A DNA stretch of 12,152 nucleotides from CAIPFQ01 sp964641775 (GTDB lineage: Bacteria > Chlamydiota > Chlamydiia > Chlamydiales > SM23-39), in NCBI GenBank assembly GCA_964641775.1, contig CAZXLK010000039.1, forward strand, positions 1 to 12,152. The letters run 5' to 3'. Positions 6,452 to 12,152 of this stretch are shown in pieces (position 1 is the first letter of the stretch; each line of letters begins with the position of its first letter). A program made the translations under genes and the position numbers. The notes below the pieces were generated by a model. The model was not told the origin of the DNA. It ran no database searches and saw nothing but the letters and a program-made list of their open reading frames with translations.

Positions 6452-7771
6452 GCGGACGGTGGGGTAGGCAAAGAGGGAATAGCCGGGGAGAAAACCTTGG
6501 GCTTTGTAGCCTAGCTCCGCTTCGTAGCCATATTTTTGGTCCCATAGATAGGATGTAATGAGGGAGCCGGCAGCTCCAAAGCGCATGGCATGCTGCTCGG
6601 AATAGGGGTAGAGGGGATTGTTGGGATTTGGCTTTAGGCTGAAGTCGATATCAAAAAACGGGATATTTCCCGGCTGAAGCAGGAGCTTTGGCTGGCGCCA
6701 AAGATCGCATCGAAGTCCAAAGAAAAAGTTATTCACTGCGTAAATTCTTGGGGCATAAAATCCGGCTCCCAAATAAGTATTGTCTGAATGATTTCCCCCT
6801 TTGAGATAGACGTAAAGAGGTATTTGGTTTAAAGAGAAAAAATTTTCCAAAAAGACTTCGGGGCCAAAGGGAGTAAGGCCGAGTCTTAAGCCCGGAAGAT
6901 AACACGATGCAATCATTGGCAAAGGGGCTTCCTTTCCTGTTGAGAAATAGTAAAAGAGGGAATAGACGGTAAAAAATGTAAAAGGATCTGCAAAATTGAT
7001 CAGCGATAATGTGCGAAGGCGGCCTCTACTTAAAAAGTGATCCGTATAGGTATAATTAAGCGATTGAATATAGGAATTCATATCATGTCCGCTTTGACCC
7101 CTGACGTCTTTCAATTTCAATGAACTTACATAAAGGGTAAGATCTTGCTCAGAAAAGAAATAAAGAAAAAGCTCTCTCGGATCAATTGTCCCTGAGCTGA
7201 TCCATTTTAATTTCGTGATGAGCGCTAAAATGGCCGTAGCTTCCACTCCTGCACTTGAAACAGCTGTATCTTCAGTCGTTGTAAATTTTTCGCTCACTGA
7301 ATAACCGGTTGCTGCACCGCCAGGGCCGTAGGGAGGGGGCCAATTGAATTCATATCCATTAACTACTGCAAGCGAATGGGTTTGGAGATCTCGAACCCGA
7401 TAGCCATGGCCAAAAACCTCATGCTGGACCACCATTGCAAAGTAATTCAGGGGAAGCCAGATGGCTAGCTCTTCAGTGAGCCTCCAAAATCTCGCATAAG
7501 TGTTTCTCGCATAGGCAATATTTGTTTTTCCCATAGCGTAGGTTTCAAATTTTTCCAAAATCCGTGTTGCAAAAAGAAGATCTTCTCCACCTGCATAAGG
7601 AGACATATGAAGATCCCACATTGCTTTACTCTCAAATGGCGCCATGATTTCAAAGCACAAGGCCTCTTCTTCTTTGCAAAGCATTTTAGGATTTGTGGAA
7701 AGATTGATGGGTTCGCAGTCAATGATCGGCGATGAAATACTTACACTTGCGATGAGAAAAATGACACACAT
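6428..7771 (-). CDS. Secreted, probable outer-membrane protein with HExxGHG motif
   Basis: A 447-residue protein with an N-terminal hydrophobic stretch (2-17) like a short signal peptide, though without the usual basic residues. Residues 102-128 form a hydrophobic helix ending in the motif HEVFGHG (117-123), followed by YRVRD. A second possible ligand is E177 in AGVEA. The two histidines are five apart, not four as in the classic HExxH zinc site, so metal binding is possible but not canonical. From about residue 185 onward the sequence alternates aromatic and polar residues (YLPGLRLGLTPFGPEVFLEN, 292-311) and ends in the strand-like RLSFCMVF with a terminal phenylalanine, as in outer-membrane barrels. 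I know of no assigned function; a membrane-associated hydrolase is one option. The ATG has no SD; TATCAT lies 7 nt upstream. It converges on the SRPBCC gene with a 24-bp overlap and diverges from the RING gene. Confidence 0.85.
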   Translation of the reverse strand: MCVIFLIASVSISSPIIDCEPINLSTNPKMLCKEEEALCFEIMAPFESKAMWDLHMSPYAGGEDLLFATRILEKFETYAMGKTNIAYARNTYARFWRLTEELAIWLPLNYFAMVVQHEVFGHGYRVRDLQTHSLAVVNGYEFNWPPPYGPGGAATGYSVSEKFTTTEDTAVSSAGVEATAILALITKLKWISSGTIDPRELFLYFFSEQDLTLYVSSLKLKDVRGQSGHDMNSYIQSLNYTYTDHFLSRGRLRTLSLINFADPFTFFTVYSLFYYFSTGKEAPLPMIASCYLPGLRLGLTPFGPEVFLENFFSLNQIPLYVYLKGGNHSDNTYLGAGFYAPRIYAVNNFFFGLRCDLWRQPKLLLQPGNIPFFDIDFSLKPNPNNPLYPYSEQHAMRFGAAGSLITSYLWDQKYGYEAELGYKAQGFLPGYSLFAYPTVRLSFCMVF

Positions 7772-7809
7772 GGAAGTTATGATAAATCAAGAGATCAAAA
7801 AAAATATAT

Positions 7810-7838
7810 TTGCAAAGAAAATGTGATCTGTAGATAAA
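7810..7838 (+). promoter_or_regulatory. Possible promoter of the RING-H2 gene
   Basis: TTGCAA (7810-7815), 17-nt spacer, GATAAA (7833-7838). The start site would fall near 7845, just before the strong ribosome site. Confidence 0.35.
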
Positions 7839-7850
7839 GAATATATTTAC

Positions 7851-7860
7851 AAAGGAGGTG
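7851..7860 (+). promoter_or_regulatory. Very strong Shine-Dalgarno of the RING-H2 gene
   Basis: AAAGGAGGTG, complementary to the 16S rRNA 3' end over its whole length, 4 nt before the ATG at 7865. It is the strongest ribosome site in the window and contrasts with neighbours that have none. Confidence 0.75.
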
Positions 7861-7864
7861 TTTT

Positions 7865-8173
7865 ATGGCACCGATTTCAAATTCGCAATATATGTGCTCG
7901 ATCTGTTGGGACGATTTAAAATATCCTGAACCATCTGATCATGAAGCGATACTAGGGTGTGGGCATGTTTATCATAAACAATGCATAAATGGTTGGATGG
8001 ATACTCTACTCAATAAGAGTATGTCATTAACTTGTCCTTATGATCGAAGTGAGATTGTCACATATAATGAAGAGAAAATAGAGGATCCTTTTGCAGGTCA
8101 TGATGATTATGAATCGGAACCAGATCTTGAACCAATGGAAAGTAATTTTGGATTCATGATTGATTTCTGGTAA
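7865..8173 (+). CDS. RING-H2 finger protein, possible E3 ubiquitin ligase-like effector
   Basis: A 102-residue protein made of one RING-H2 finger and an acidic tail. Ligands in order: C11, C14, C32, H34, H37, C40, C57 and D60, with CxIC spacing at the start and CxH-xx-H-xx-C in the middle. The eighth ligand is aspartate (CPYD) instead of cysteine, as in the eukaryotic cullin-RING subunit Rbx1 (CPLD). Features used by eukaryotic RINGs to bind E2 enzymes are kept: I13 between the first cysteines, W44 four residues after C40, and R61 at the 'linchpin' position after the last ligand. Residues 68-102 are rich in Asp/Glu and end FMIDFW; they look disordered. There is no signal peptide or membrane segment. 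Bacteria lack ubiquitin, so a host-directed, secreted protein is the natural reading, but no secretion signal can be read here. The gene looks AT-rich against its neighbours. The downstream cold-shock gene converges with a 5-bp gap. Confidence 0.85.
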   Translation: MAPISNSQYMCSICWDDLKYPEPSDHEAILGCGHVYHKQCINGWMDTLLNKSMSLTCPYDRSEIVTYNEEKIEDPFAGHDDYESEPDLEPMESNFGFMIDFW

Positions 8174-8178
8174 AGAAA

Positions 8179-8385
8179 CTATGACAAGGTAGACACTTTG
8201 ACTGCTTCTGGACCTTTTCTTCCTGTTGCAATTTCAAATTCTACCCTTTGCCCATCAAAGAGGGCATGATCGGGTGTTTCCACATTGGAAGATTGGACAT
8301 AGATATCGCGCCCTCCGCCATCCGGCGCGATAAATCCAAATCCTTTGTCTTTATTGTACCATTTTATTGTGCCGGTTTGCTTCAC
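8179..8385 (-). CDS. Cold-shock-domain protein (CspA family), GTG start
   Basis: A 68-residue single-domain OB-fold RNA/DNA-binding protein, the usual CspA length. It begins TGTIKWYN and has the RNP1 motif KGFGFI (14-19). The RNP2 region reads DIYVQSSNV (27-35) where most family members have DIFVHFS; the nucleic-acid-contacting histidine is replaced by Q31 and the following aromatic by S32, so binding could be weakened or altered. Such proteins melt RNA structure and help translation at low temperature or under stress. Start: GTG at 8385, the only start consistent with the family N-terminus. Its G is the last base of the TAG stop of the upstream symporter (TAGTG), and GAGGAT in the symporter's final codons acts as ribosome site. 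Translation is therefore coupled to the symporter, an unusual partner for a cold-shock gene. Confidence 0.95.
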   Translation of the reverse strand: MKQTGTIKWYNKDKGFGFIAPDGGGRDIYVQSSNVETPDHALFDGQRVEFEIATGRKGPEAVKVSTLS

Positions 8386-9680
8386 TAATCCTCAGCCATT
8401 TCAAAATCATCTGTTGCAAGGACGTTGTTCTCGCCTTCAGAGCGGGCAACAAGAACTGCGCAGCAGCTATCGCTAAACACATTGACAGTCGTTCTGCACA
8501 TATCCAAAAGCCGATCCACTGCAATAAAAAGACCTATTCCCTCGGAAGGGAGGCCAATGACTCGCAAAATCACTAAAACGGCTACAAGACTTGCCGATGG
8601 GATGCCGGCAACTCCAATGGATGTGATCAAGGCCATAAAGACTACAAGAAATTGCGTGGAAAACGAAATATCGATCCCATAAGCCTGCGCAATAAACATG
8701 GCAGCAACACATTCATAAAGGGCCGATCCCGACATATTGATCGAAGTACCGAGCGGAACGACCAAACTGCAAACTCGATTGGAAACTCCGGCTCTTTTTT
8801 CTACGCAATCAATGGTAATTGGAAGTGTCGCAGAAGAAGAGCTTGTAGAAAACGCGGTGATCAGGGCAGGACCCATCGCTTTAAAATGGCGGACCGGACT
8901 GACCTTGCCAATAAATTTTAAAAGGAGTGGAAGGGCAATGAACATAAAAGTAATAAGGCCTAATAATACCGTAAGTAAAAAGAGGCTTACCGATTGCAGC
9001 GATCCAATCCCTGAAACCATAAATACTTTGGCAACAAGGCAAAATACCCCGTAAGGGAGGAATTTCATGATGATATGTGTAAAATGGATCATCGCCTGAA
9101 AAATTCCTTGAAAAAATCCCTTTAAGATAGTCGCTTCATGTTCTTTGACTTTGGAGATGACATAGCCAAAGATGAGACTAAAAAAAATGAGCCCTAGCAT
9201 TTCTCCATGAGAGAGGGCTCTTATAATATTGGAAGGGACAATCGATATGAGAACATTGACAAGCGTTTGTCCTTCTTGATTGGTGATTCTATCTTTTAAT
9301 TGACTCAAAGAGGCCATTTCTTCCGCGCTCATGGGCGGTTTCACATGGGAATGGCCGGGAGCAATCAGATCGACAAAGAAAAGGCCGATCACGATGGCGA
9401 TGATGCTAGTGCTTAAATAAAAAGCAAACATCTTGGCGCCCATTCTGCCAAACGCCCCTTCTCCGCCAATCCTAGCAATCCCACTGATAATAGAAGAAGA
9501 GACAAGGGGGACTACTACTAAGGTTAGGGCATTTAAAAAAATTGTTCCAAGAGTGTCGAAAATAGTGTAGAAAGAAACTCCAAAGAGCATTGCGTCTTTT
9601 CCGACGATCGATCCAAAAAGGATAGCAAGTATAATAGCGAGGAATACTCCCCAAGGTTTTTTGTGTTTTTTCTTTGACAT
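8385..9680 (-). CDS. Dicarboxylate/amino acid:cation symporter (glutamate/aspartate type)
   Basis: A 431-residue inner-membrane protein of the DAACS family (GltP/GltT/DctA), importing acidic amino acids or dicarboxylates with Na+ or H+. Seen: the serine-rich hairpin STSSSSATLP (278-287), the TM7 motif NMSGSAL (315-321), the second hairpin around GVAGIPSAS, and TM8 DRLLDMCRTTVNVFSD (389-404). D393, R396, T397, N400 and D404 match the substrate and Na1 residues of GltPh (394, 397, 398, 401, 405); R396 favours acidic amino acids over dicarboxylates. The aspartate of the usual NMDGT motif is S317 here, which should change cation coupling. Start: ATG at 9680, followed by a basic stretch (SKKKHKK). 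No SD; a TATAAT lies 7 nt before it. It starts 15 nt after the DUF192 gene and overlaps the cold-shock gene by one base, so the three probably share a message. Supply of host glutamate or aspartate is the likely role. Confidence 0.96.
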   Translation of the reverse strand: MSKKKHKKPWGVFLAIILAILFGSIVGKDAMLFGVSFYTIFDTLGTIFLNALTLVVVPLVSSSIISGIARIGGEGAFGRMGAKMFAFYLSTSIIAIVIGLFFVDLIAPGHSHVKPPMSAEEMASLSQLKDRITNQEGQTLVNVLISIVPSNIIRALSHGEMLGLIFFSLIFGYVISKVKEHEATILKGFFQGIFQAMIHFTHIIMKFLPYGVFCLVAKVFMVSGIGSLQSVSLFLLTVLLGLITFMFIALPLLLKFIGKVSPVRHFKAMGPALITAFSTSSSSATLPITIDCVEKRAGVSNRVCSLVVPLGTSINMSGSALYECVAAMFIAQAYGIDISFSTQFLVVFMALITSIGVAGIPSASLVAVLVILRVIGLPSEGIGLFIAVDRLLDMCRTTVNVFSDSCCAVLVARSEGENNVLATDDFEMAED

Positions 9681-9687
9681 TGCGTCT

Positions 9688-9716
9688 ATTATACCCTAAT
9701 TGGGCTCTTCTAGGAA
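9688..9716 (-). promoter_or_regulatory. Possible promoter of the symporter gene
   Basis: Perfect TATAAT (9693-9688) on the minus strand, 7 nt before the ATG at 9680, with a weak TTCCTA (9716-9711) after a 17-nt spacer. It overlaps the last codons of the DUF192 gene. No SD is present, so a transcript from here would be leaderless. Confidence 0.4.
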
Positions 9717-10094
9717 GAAAAATTTCATGCCCGGACGAACCCCCTTTCCTCGGAACCAGTTTTGAGAAACTTCCAAGGCATAGAGGACAGGTTTTGTACT
9801 TAGATAGGTTGGGAAATTTCCTCCTGATGCTACTTCCATATCCAAAATTTCTATCAATGTTTTATCTTTATCAAAAAAGGCGATGCTCAGAGGAAATAAG
9901 ACATTTTTCATCCAAAAGGATGCAATTTGCGGCTGATCTAGGATAAATAGCATGCCAGAGTCTTGAGAGAGATTTTTCCTTCCCATGAGACCTTGGGCCC
10001 GTTTGGCTTTTGTATCTGCAATCTCCACCTCTAGTTTTTGGCCTCCTATCGAAATGGCAAAAAGCAAAAGGATATTTGCAAACATTAAAGCCAT
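9696..10094 (-). CDS. DUF192 family protein, probably exported
   Basis: With the start at 10094, 132 residues. The domain is clear: VEIADT (23-28), GLMGRKNL (35-42), GMLF (47-50), FWMKNVLFPLSIAF (60-73), and a C-terminal stretch ALEVSQNWFRGKGV. DUF192 proteins are small beta-rich proteins of unknown function, usually behind a signal peptide; here residues 2-17 are hydrophobic and fit one. The frame is open up to a TTG at 10172, but that part is antisense to the signal peptide of the divergent gene, so I rejected it. Two ATGs remain, 10094 and 10085. A TTGATC-17-CATAAT promoter ends at 10093, overlapping the first ATG and 7 nt before the second, which favours 10085 if the promoter is real. No SD precedes either. 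The symporter follows after 15 nt. Confidence 0.9.
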   Translation of the reverse strand: MALMFANILLLFAISIGGQKLEVEIADTKAKRAQGLMGRKNLSQDSGMLFILDQPQIASFWMKNVLFPLSIAFFDKDKTLIEILDMEVASGGNFPTYLSTKPVLYALEVSQNWFRGKGVRPGMKFFFLEEPN

Positions 10095-10121
10095 TATGAA
10101 AAAATCGGGCCAAATGATCAA
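10093..10121 (-). promoter_or_regulatory. Possible promoter of the DUF192 gene, inside the divergent reading frame
   Basis: On the minus strand: TTGATC (10121-10116), exactly 17 nt, CATAAT (10098-10093, five of six). It lies in the first nine codons of the divergent barrel gene if that gene starts at 10096. The ATG at 10085 follows after 7 nt. Confidence 0.45.
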
Positions 10122-11088
10122 TAAAGTCTTTGTTATTCTTCTATTGCCATCCCTTTTGTTTTGTCGGGGCAAAGTGAATTACCCGGTTTTTCCCAACGGT
10201 CCTACTCCTTGGCTCACAGGACCCTTAATCGCGCCACCTGCCAGGGTAATTCCCCTTGGTGATTTTGATATTGAACCCTATGTGTTTGCGGTTGCTTACC
10301 ATGGATTTTACAATTCCGATTGGAAATTAGAAGAGAGGCCAACTCTTTGGAACAATTCCTTGCAGTTGCTGACTGAAATAGGTATTGCTTCCTGGATGGA
10401 TATCACTATTATCCCAACTGTCTTTTGGAATAATTGTCAGCATCAATCGAGCTGGGCATTTGGAGATCTTTATGTAGCTGTTGATATCCAACTCTACGAT
10501 CCTCCTGCTTACCGATGGACGCCCGCAATCAAATTGACTTTAGGAGAGACATTGCCTACAGGAAAATACCGGAATCTGGATCCTAAAAAAAAATTCACCG
10601 ATGATGGGGGAGTGGGTGCTTGGGCTTCCCACATGGGACTGGTTTTTGGAAATATCGTCCATATATCAGGAGTCCATTTTTTCAATTACAGGCTTGCCCT
10701 AAGGTACATTCTGCCGTCAGCTGAACATCTCGAAGGGTTTAACTTTTGGGGAGGGGGCTATGGAACGAATGCCCATTTCATTGCCCCCCAAAAATTCCAG
10801 GCCGATTTGGGGATGGAACTAACCCTTTCACAAAATTGGGCCTTGGGCTTAGATGTCATTGGATTTTGGGCCGGAAGAACCCATTTCAAAGGGGAAGGGG
10901 GAAGAGATGCTAAAGGGGCCCCTGCAAAGCTTGGGCGAGGATCTCAGGCGCATTTTAGCTTGGCACCTGCCATCGAATATAACTGGAACATCCATTGGGG
11001 CCTGATTGCCGGATCTTGGTTCACTGTGGCAGGAAGAGAAACCTTTGCATTTGCAAGCGGAGTTATTGCTCTAAACTATTACAAGTAA
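10096..11088 (+). CDS. Outer-membrane beta-barrel protein, function unknown
   Basis: A 330-residue secreted protein. The N-terminus has basic residues, then a hydrophobic core (VFVILLLPSLLF) fitting a signal peptide; the C after it is not in a good lipobox. The mature part begins with a proline-rich WLTGPLIAPPARVIP (residues 38-52) and continues in strand-like segments of alternating aromatic and small residues separated by polar turns, ending in ALNYYK, as in outer-membrane barrels. From memory, the opening GPL(I/L)AP...P.G...IEPY pattern occurs in proteins of Legionella, Coxiella and Chlamydiae annotated as hypothetical or as phenol-degradation-type (MetA-like) transporters; substrate unknown. 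Start: ATG at 10096 or 10114 (MINKVF), both without SD; the frame is open further upstream, but that part is antisense to the DUF192 gene. The 10096 start leaves one base between it and the DUF192 ATG at 10094. Confidence 0.85.
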   Translation: MKKSGQMINKVFVILLLPSLLFCRGKVNYPVFPNGPTPWLTGPLIAPPARVIPLGDFDIEPYVFAVAYHGFYNSDWKLEERPTLWNNSLQLLTEIGIASWMDITIIPTVFWNNCQHQSSWAFGDLYVAVDIQLYDPPAYRWTPAIKLTLGETLPTGKYRNLDPKKKFTDDGGVGAWASHMGLVFGNIVHISGVHFFNYRLALRYILPSAEHLEGFNFWGGGYGTNAHFIAPQKFQADLGMELTLSQNWALGLDVIGFWAGRTHFKGEGGRDAKGAPAKLGRGSQAHFSLAPAIEYNWNIHWGLIAGSWFTVAGRETFAFASGVIALNYYK

Positions 11089-11157
11089 AAATTTTTTTCC
11101 ATTTCAATTTATGGTCTGATCTTGTAATATTGCAATGAATTAAATAGGATGGTTTAA

Positions 11158-11991
11158 ATGAAAAGTTTATGCATTATTCTAACAGCGCTAACAGCTGGGA
11201 CATCTCCGGTTGTATCGCAAGTTGAGCCTGCCAAATCAGCTATCACAGCTCCCAAAGCTCAAAGTGGAGAGGCTGCAATACATTCTATTCGAACATCTTA
11301 TGAAACAGGCAAATATACAAACTTTTTGAAAGAATTAGATCATCAATATAAGGAAATTCTTGAAAAAGGGGAATTGGGGCAGCTAGCAGGCATGAGAGCA
11401 GGCTTTGCTGAGGATTGGGAAGAATGGGAAAATAAAGCCCATCTTCTTCAAAAGGAAAAAAAAAAGGAACTCATCGATGCCATGGAGACCCAAGAAAAAT
11501 CTCCCTTCGTTGCCAAAGTTCTCTCTGCAGCATTAGACCTTGCAGATAAAGAGCATCAAGATGCCATCCTCAACATAGCACATCTTCGGCTAAAAGCTCC
11601 AAATAGCGGGAAAAATGCAGATGAAAACCGCCTCATCGACATCGATTTAGAGTATGAGTTCAAATCCTTGCATTTAGATCTTCCCTCATCTCAAATTGAA
11701 AACCGCAAAGAAAAACACTGCGCTCTTCTCATGGAAAGACTAGACAAAATGGTTGCAGCATCTGAAAACTTCAAAGATGAGTCCCTCAAAAAAGCTGTAA
11801 AACTCTATTCTGATAGATTCGATGATCGCCTTTCCCAAAACTGGGATGTCATAGATCTAAGCAACCTCATCAACGGCAAAGCAAAGCCAAAAAATGCCGT
11901 AGAGGAAAAAGTCGCAAGCATTCTCAATCAATACCAAGAGAAATTTGCAGAACTCGGCCGTGAGTTTGTAGCTCAGCATGAAGAGGGTTAA
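11158..11991 (+). CDS. Secreted helical protein of unknown function
   Basis: A 277-residue protein with a typical signal peptide (MKSLCIILTALTAG, cleavage probably near residues 16-20), then an alanine/serine/proline-rich linker to about residue 40, then a largely helical, charged body. Helical runs with heptad character are at about 52-72, 87-110, 122-145, 185-215 and 245-272. There is one cysteine in the mature part (C188) and no recognisable domain or catalytic motif. It probably acts in the periplasm or beyond. Start: ATG at 11158 with AGGATGG 5 nt upstream, the basic second residue and signal peptide agreeing. It lies 69 nt after the barrel gene on the same strand and could share its transcript; a weak TGTAAT at 11123-11128 may be its own -10. 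I do not recognise the family. Confidence 0.85.
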   Translation: MKSLCIILTALTAGTSPVVSQVEPAKSAITAPKAQSGEAAIHSIRTSYETGKYTNFLKELDHQYKEILEKGELGQLAGMRAGFAEDWEEWENKAHLLQKEKKKELIDAMETQEKSPFVAKVLSAALDLADKEHQDAILNIAHLRLKAPNSGKNADENRLIDIDLEYEFKSLHLDLPSSQIENRKEKHCALLMERLDKMVAASENFKDESLKKAVKLYSDRFDDRLSQNWDVIDLSNLINGKAKPKNAVEEKVASILNQYQEKFAELGREFVAQHEEG

Positions 11992-12005
11992 TCACTAAAA
12001 GAAGG

Positions 12006-12040
12006 TTAACCATTGAGCTTGACTGGGGACACTGAGAAAG
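12006..12040 (+). repeat. Degenerate copy of the CACCGAG nonamer arm
   Basis: Starts TTAACCATTGAG and ends CACTGAGAAAG, aligning with 4864-4898 (TTAACCACCGAG ... CACCGAGAAAAG) with one indel. No matching right arm follows, so it is a half element, 14 nt after the stop of the secreted helical protein. Confidence 0.65.
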
Positions 12041-12059
12041 TATAAGACCGCTAACCCTA

Positions 12060-12094
12060 CCCCAAAGATGTTGCATCTTTGGGGACCCCTGGGG
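12060..12094 (-). repeat. Inverted relative of the left-end hairpin repeat
   Basis: A perfect 11-bp stem with loop TTG (12060-12084), arms CCCCAAAGATG and CATCTTTGGGG, followed by ACCCCTGGGG (12085-12094). Read on the minus strand it gives AGGGGTCCCC, then the stem, then TCTTTGGGGTAG, matching the order in the units at 1-108. It could end transcription of the gene at 11158-11991, although no T run follows on the plus strand. Confidence 0.8.
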
Positions 12095-12137
12095 CGCAAA
12101 AAAGAAACTCAGGGGCTCTTGGAAAGACAAGGAAACC

Positions 12138-12152
12138 ATGATGGAAAAGGAT
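12138..12152 (+). CDS. Possible first codons of a gene cut by the window end
   Basis: ATGATGGAAAAGGAT begins 4 nt after AAGGA (12129-12133), a good ribosome site. Only five codons are visible, so nothing can be said about the product, and the frame may not stay open. Confidence 0.25.

Noticed and set aside
9985..10095. Longer form of the barrel protein from 9985
   Set aside because: Antisense to the conserved DUF192 coding region; a proper signal peptide begins only near 10096 or 10114.
10095..10172. Longer DUF192 form starting with TTG at 10172
   Set aside because: The extra 26 residues are antisense to the signal peptide of the divergent barrel gene and put charged residues before the DUF192 signal peptide.
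11924..12139. 71-codon minus-strand frame over the right-end repeat
   Set aside because: Runs through the hairpin repeat and the end of the secreted helical gene, with no conserved features.

Overview
The window looks like a stretch of chromosome from an environmental (Parachlamydiales-type) chlamydia or a very similar obligate intracellular bacterium. The strongest pointer is an NTT/TLC-family nucleotide transporter (3198-4697, minus), a family known mainly from plastids, Chlamydiae, Rickettsiales and a few other intracellular bacteria. Supporting signs are a RING-H2 protein of eukaryotic type, several secreted or outer-membrane proteins without recognised function, a moderate-to-low GC composition and very compact gene packing. 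The species assignment is inference; no rRNA or tRNA gene is present.

Layout. 1-124: two full copies plus a stub of a 54-bp hairpin-bearing repeat that runs into the stop codon of a small eight-cysteine protein (120-425, minus). 488-2771, plus: PagL-like lipid A 3-O-deacylase, YheT-type alpha/beta hydrolase and, one base after the hydrolase stop, a helical protein of unknown function. 2764-6053, minus: a small helical protein with its own good promoter, the nucleotide transporter, an element built from CACCGAG nonamers and nested hairpins, and an acyl-CoA desaturase. 6098-6451, plus: a short SRPBCC-domain protein. 6428-7771, minus: a secreted, probably outer-membrane protein with an HExxGHG motif. 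7865-8173, plus: the RING-H2 protein. 8179-10094, minus: DUF192 protein, glutamate/aspartate-type symporter and cold-shock protein, probably one transcription unit. 10096-11991, plus: an outer-membrane beta-barrel protein and a secreted helical protein. 11992-12152: an intergenic tail with a degenerate copy of the nonamer element, an inverted relative of the left-end hairpin repeat, and perhaps the first codons of another gene.

The genes do not form one pathway. The themes are the cell envelope (PagL, desaturase, two probable barrel proteins), import from a host (nucleotide transporter, amino acid symporter) and possible host interaction (RING-H2 protein, secreted helical proteins). The points most worth a second look are: the bacterial RING-H2 domain with an Rbx1-like aspartate as eighth ligand; the HExxGHG outer-membrane protein; hairpin repeats at both window ends that keep pairing through a compensatory change; and several genes without a Shine-Dalgarno sequence whose ATG lies 6-7 nt after a -10-like hexamer, suggesting leaderless transcripts. 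No gap between genes exceeds 300 bases; the longest is 4698-4967.
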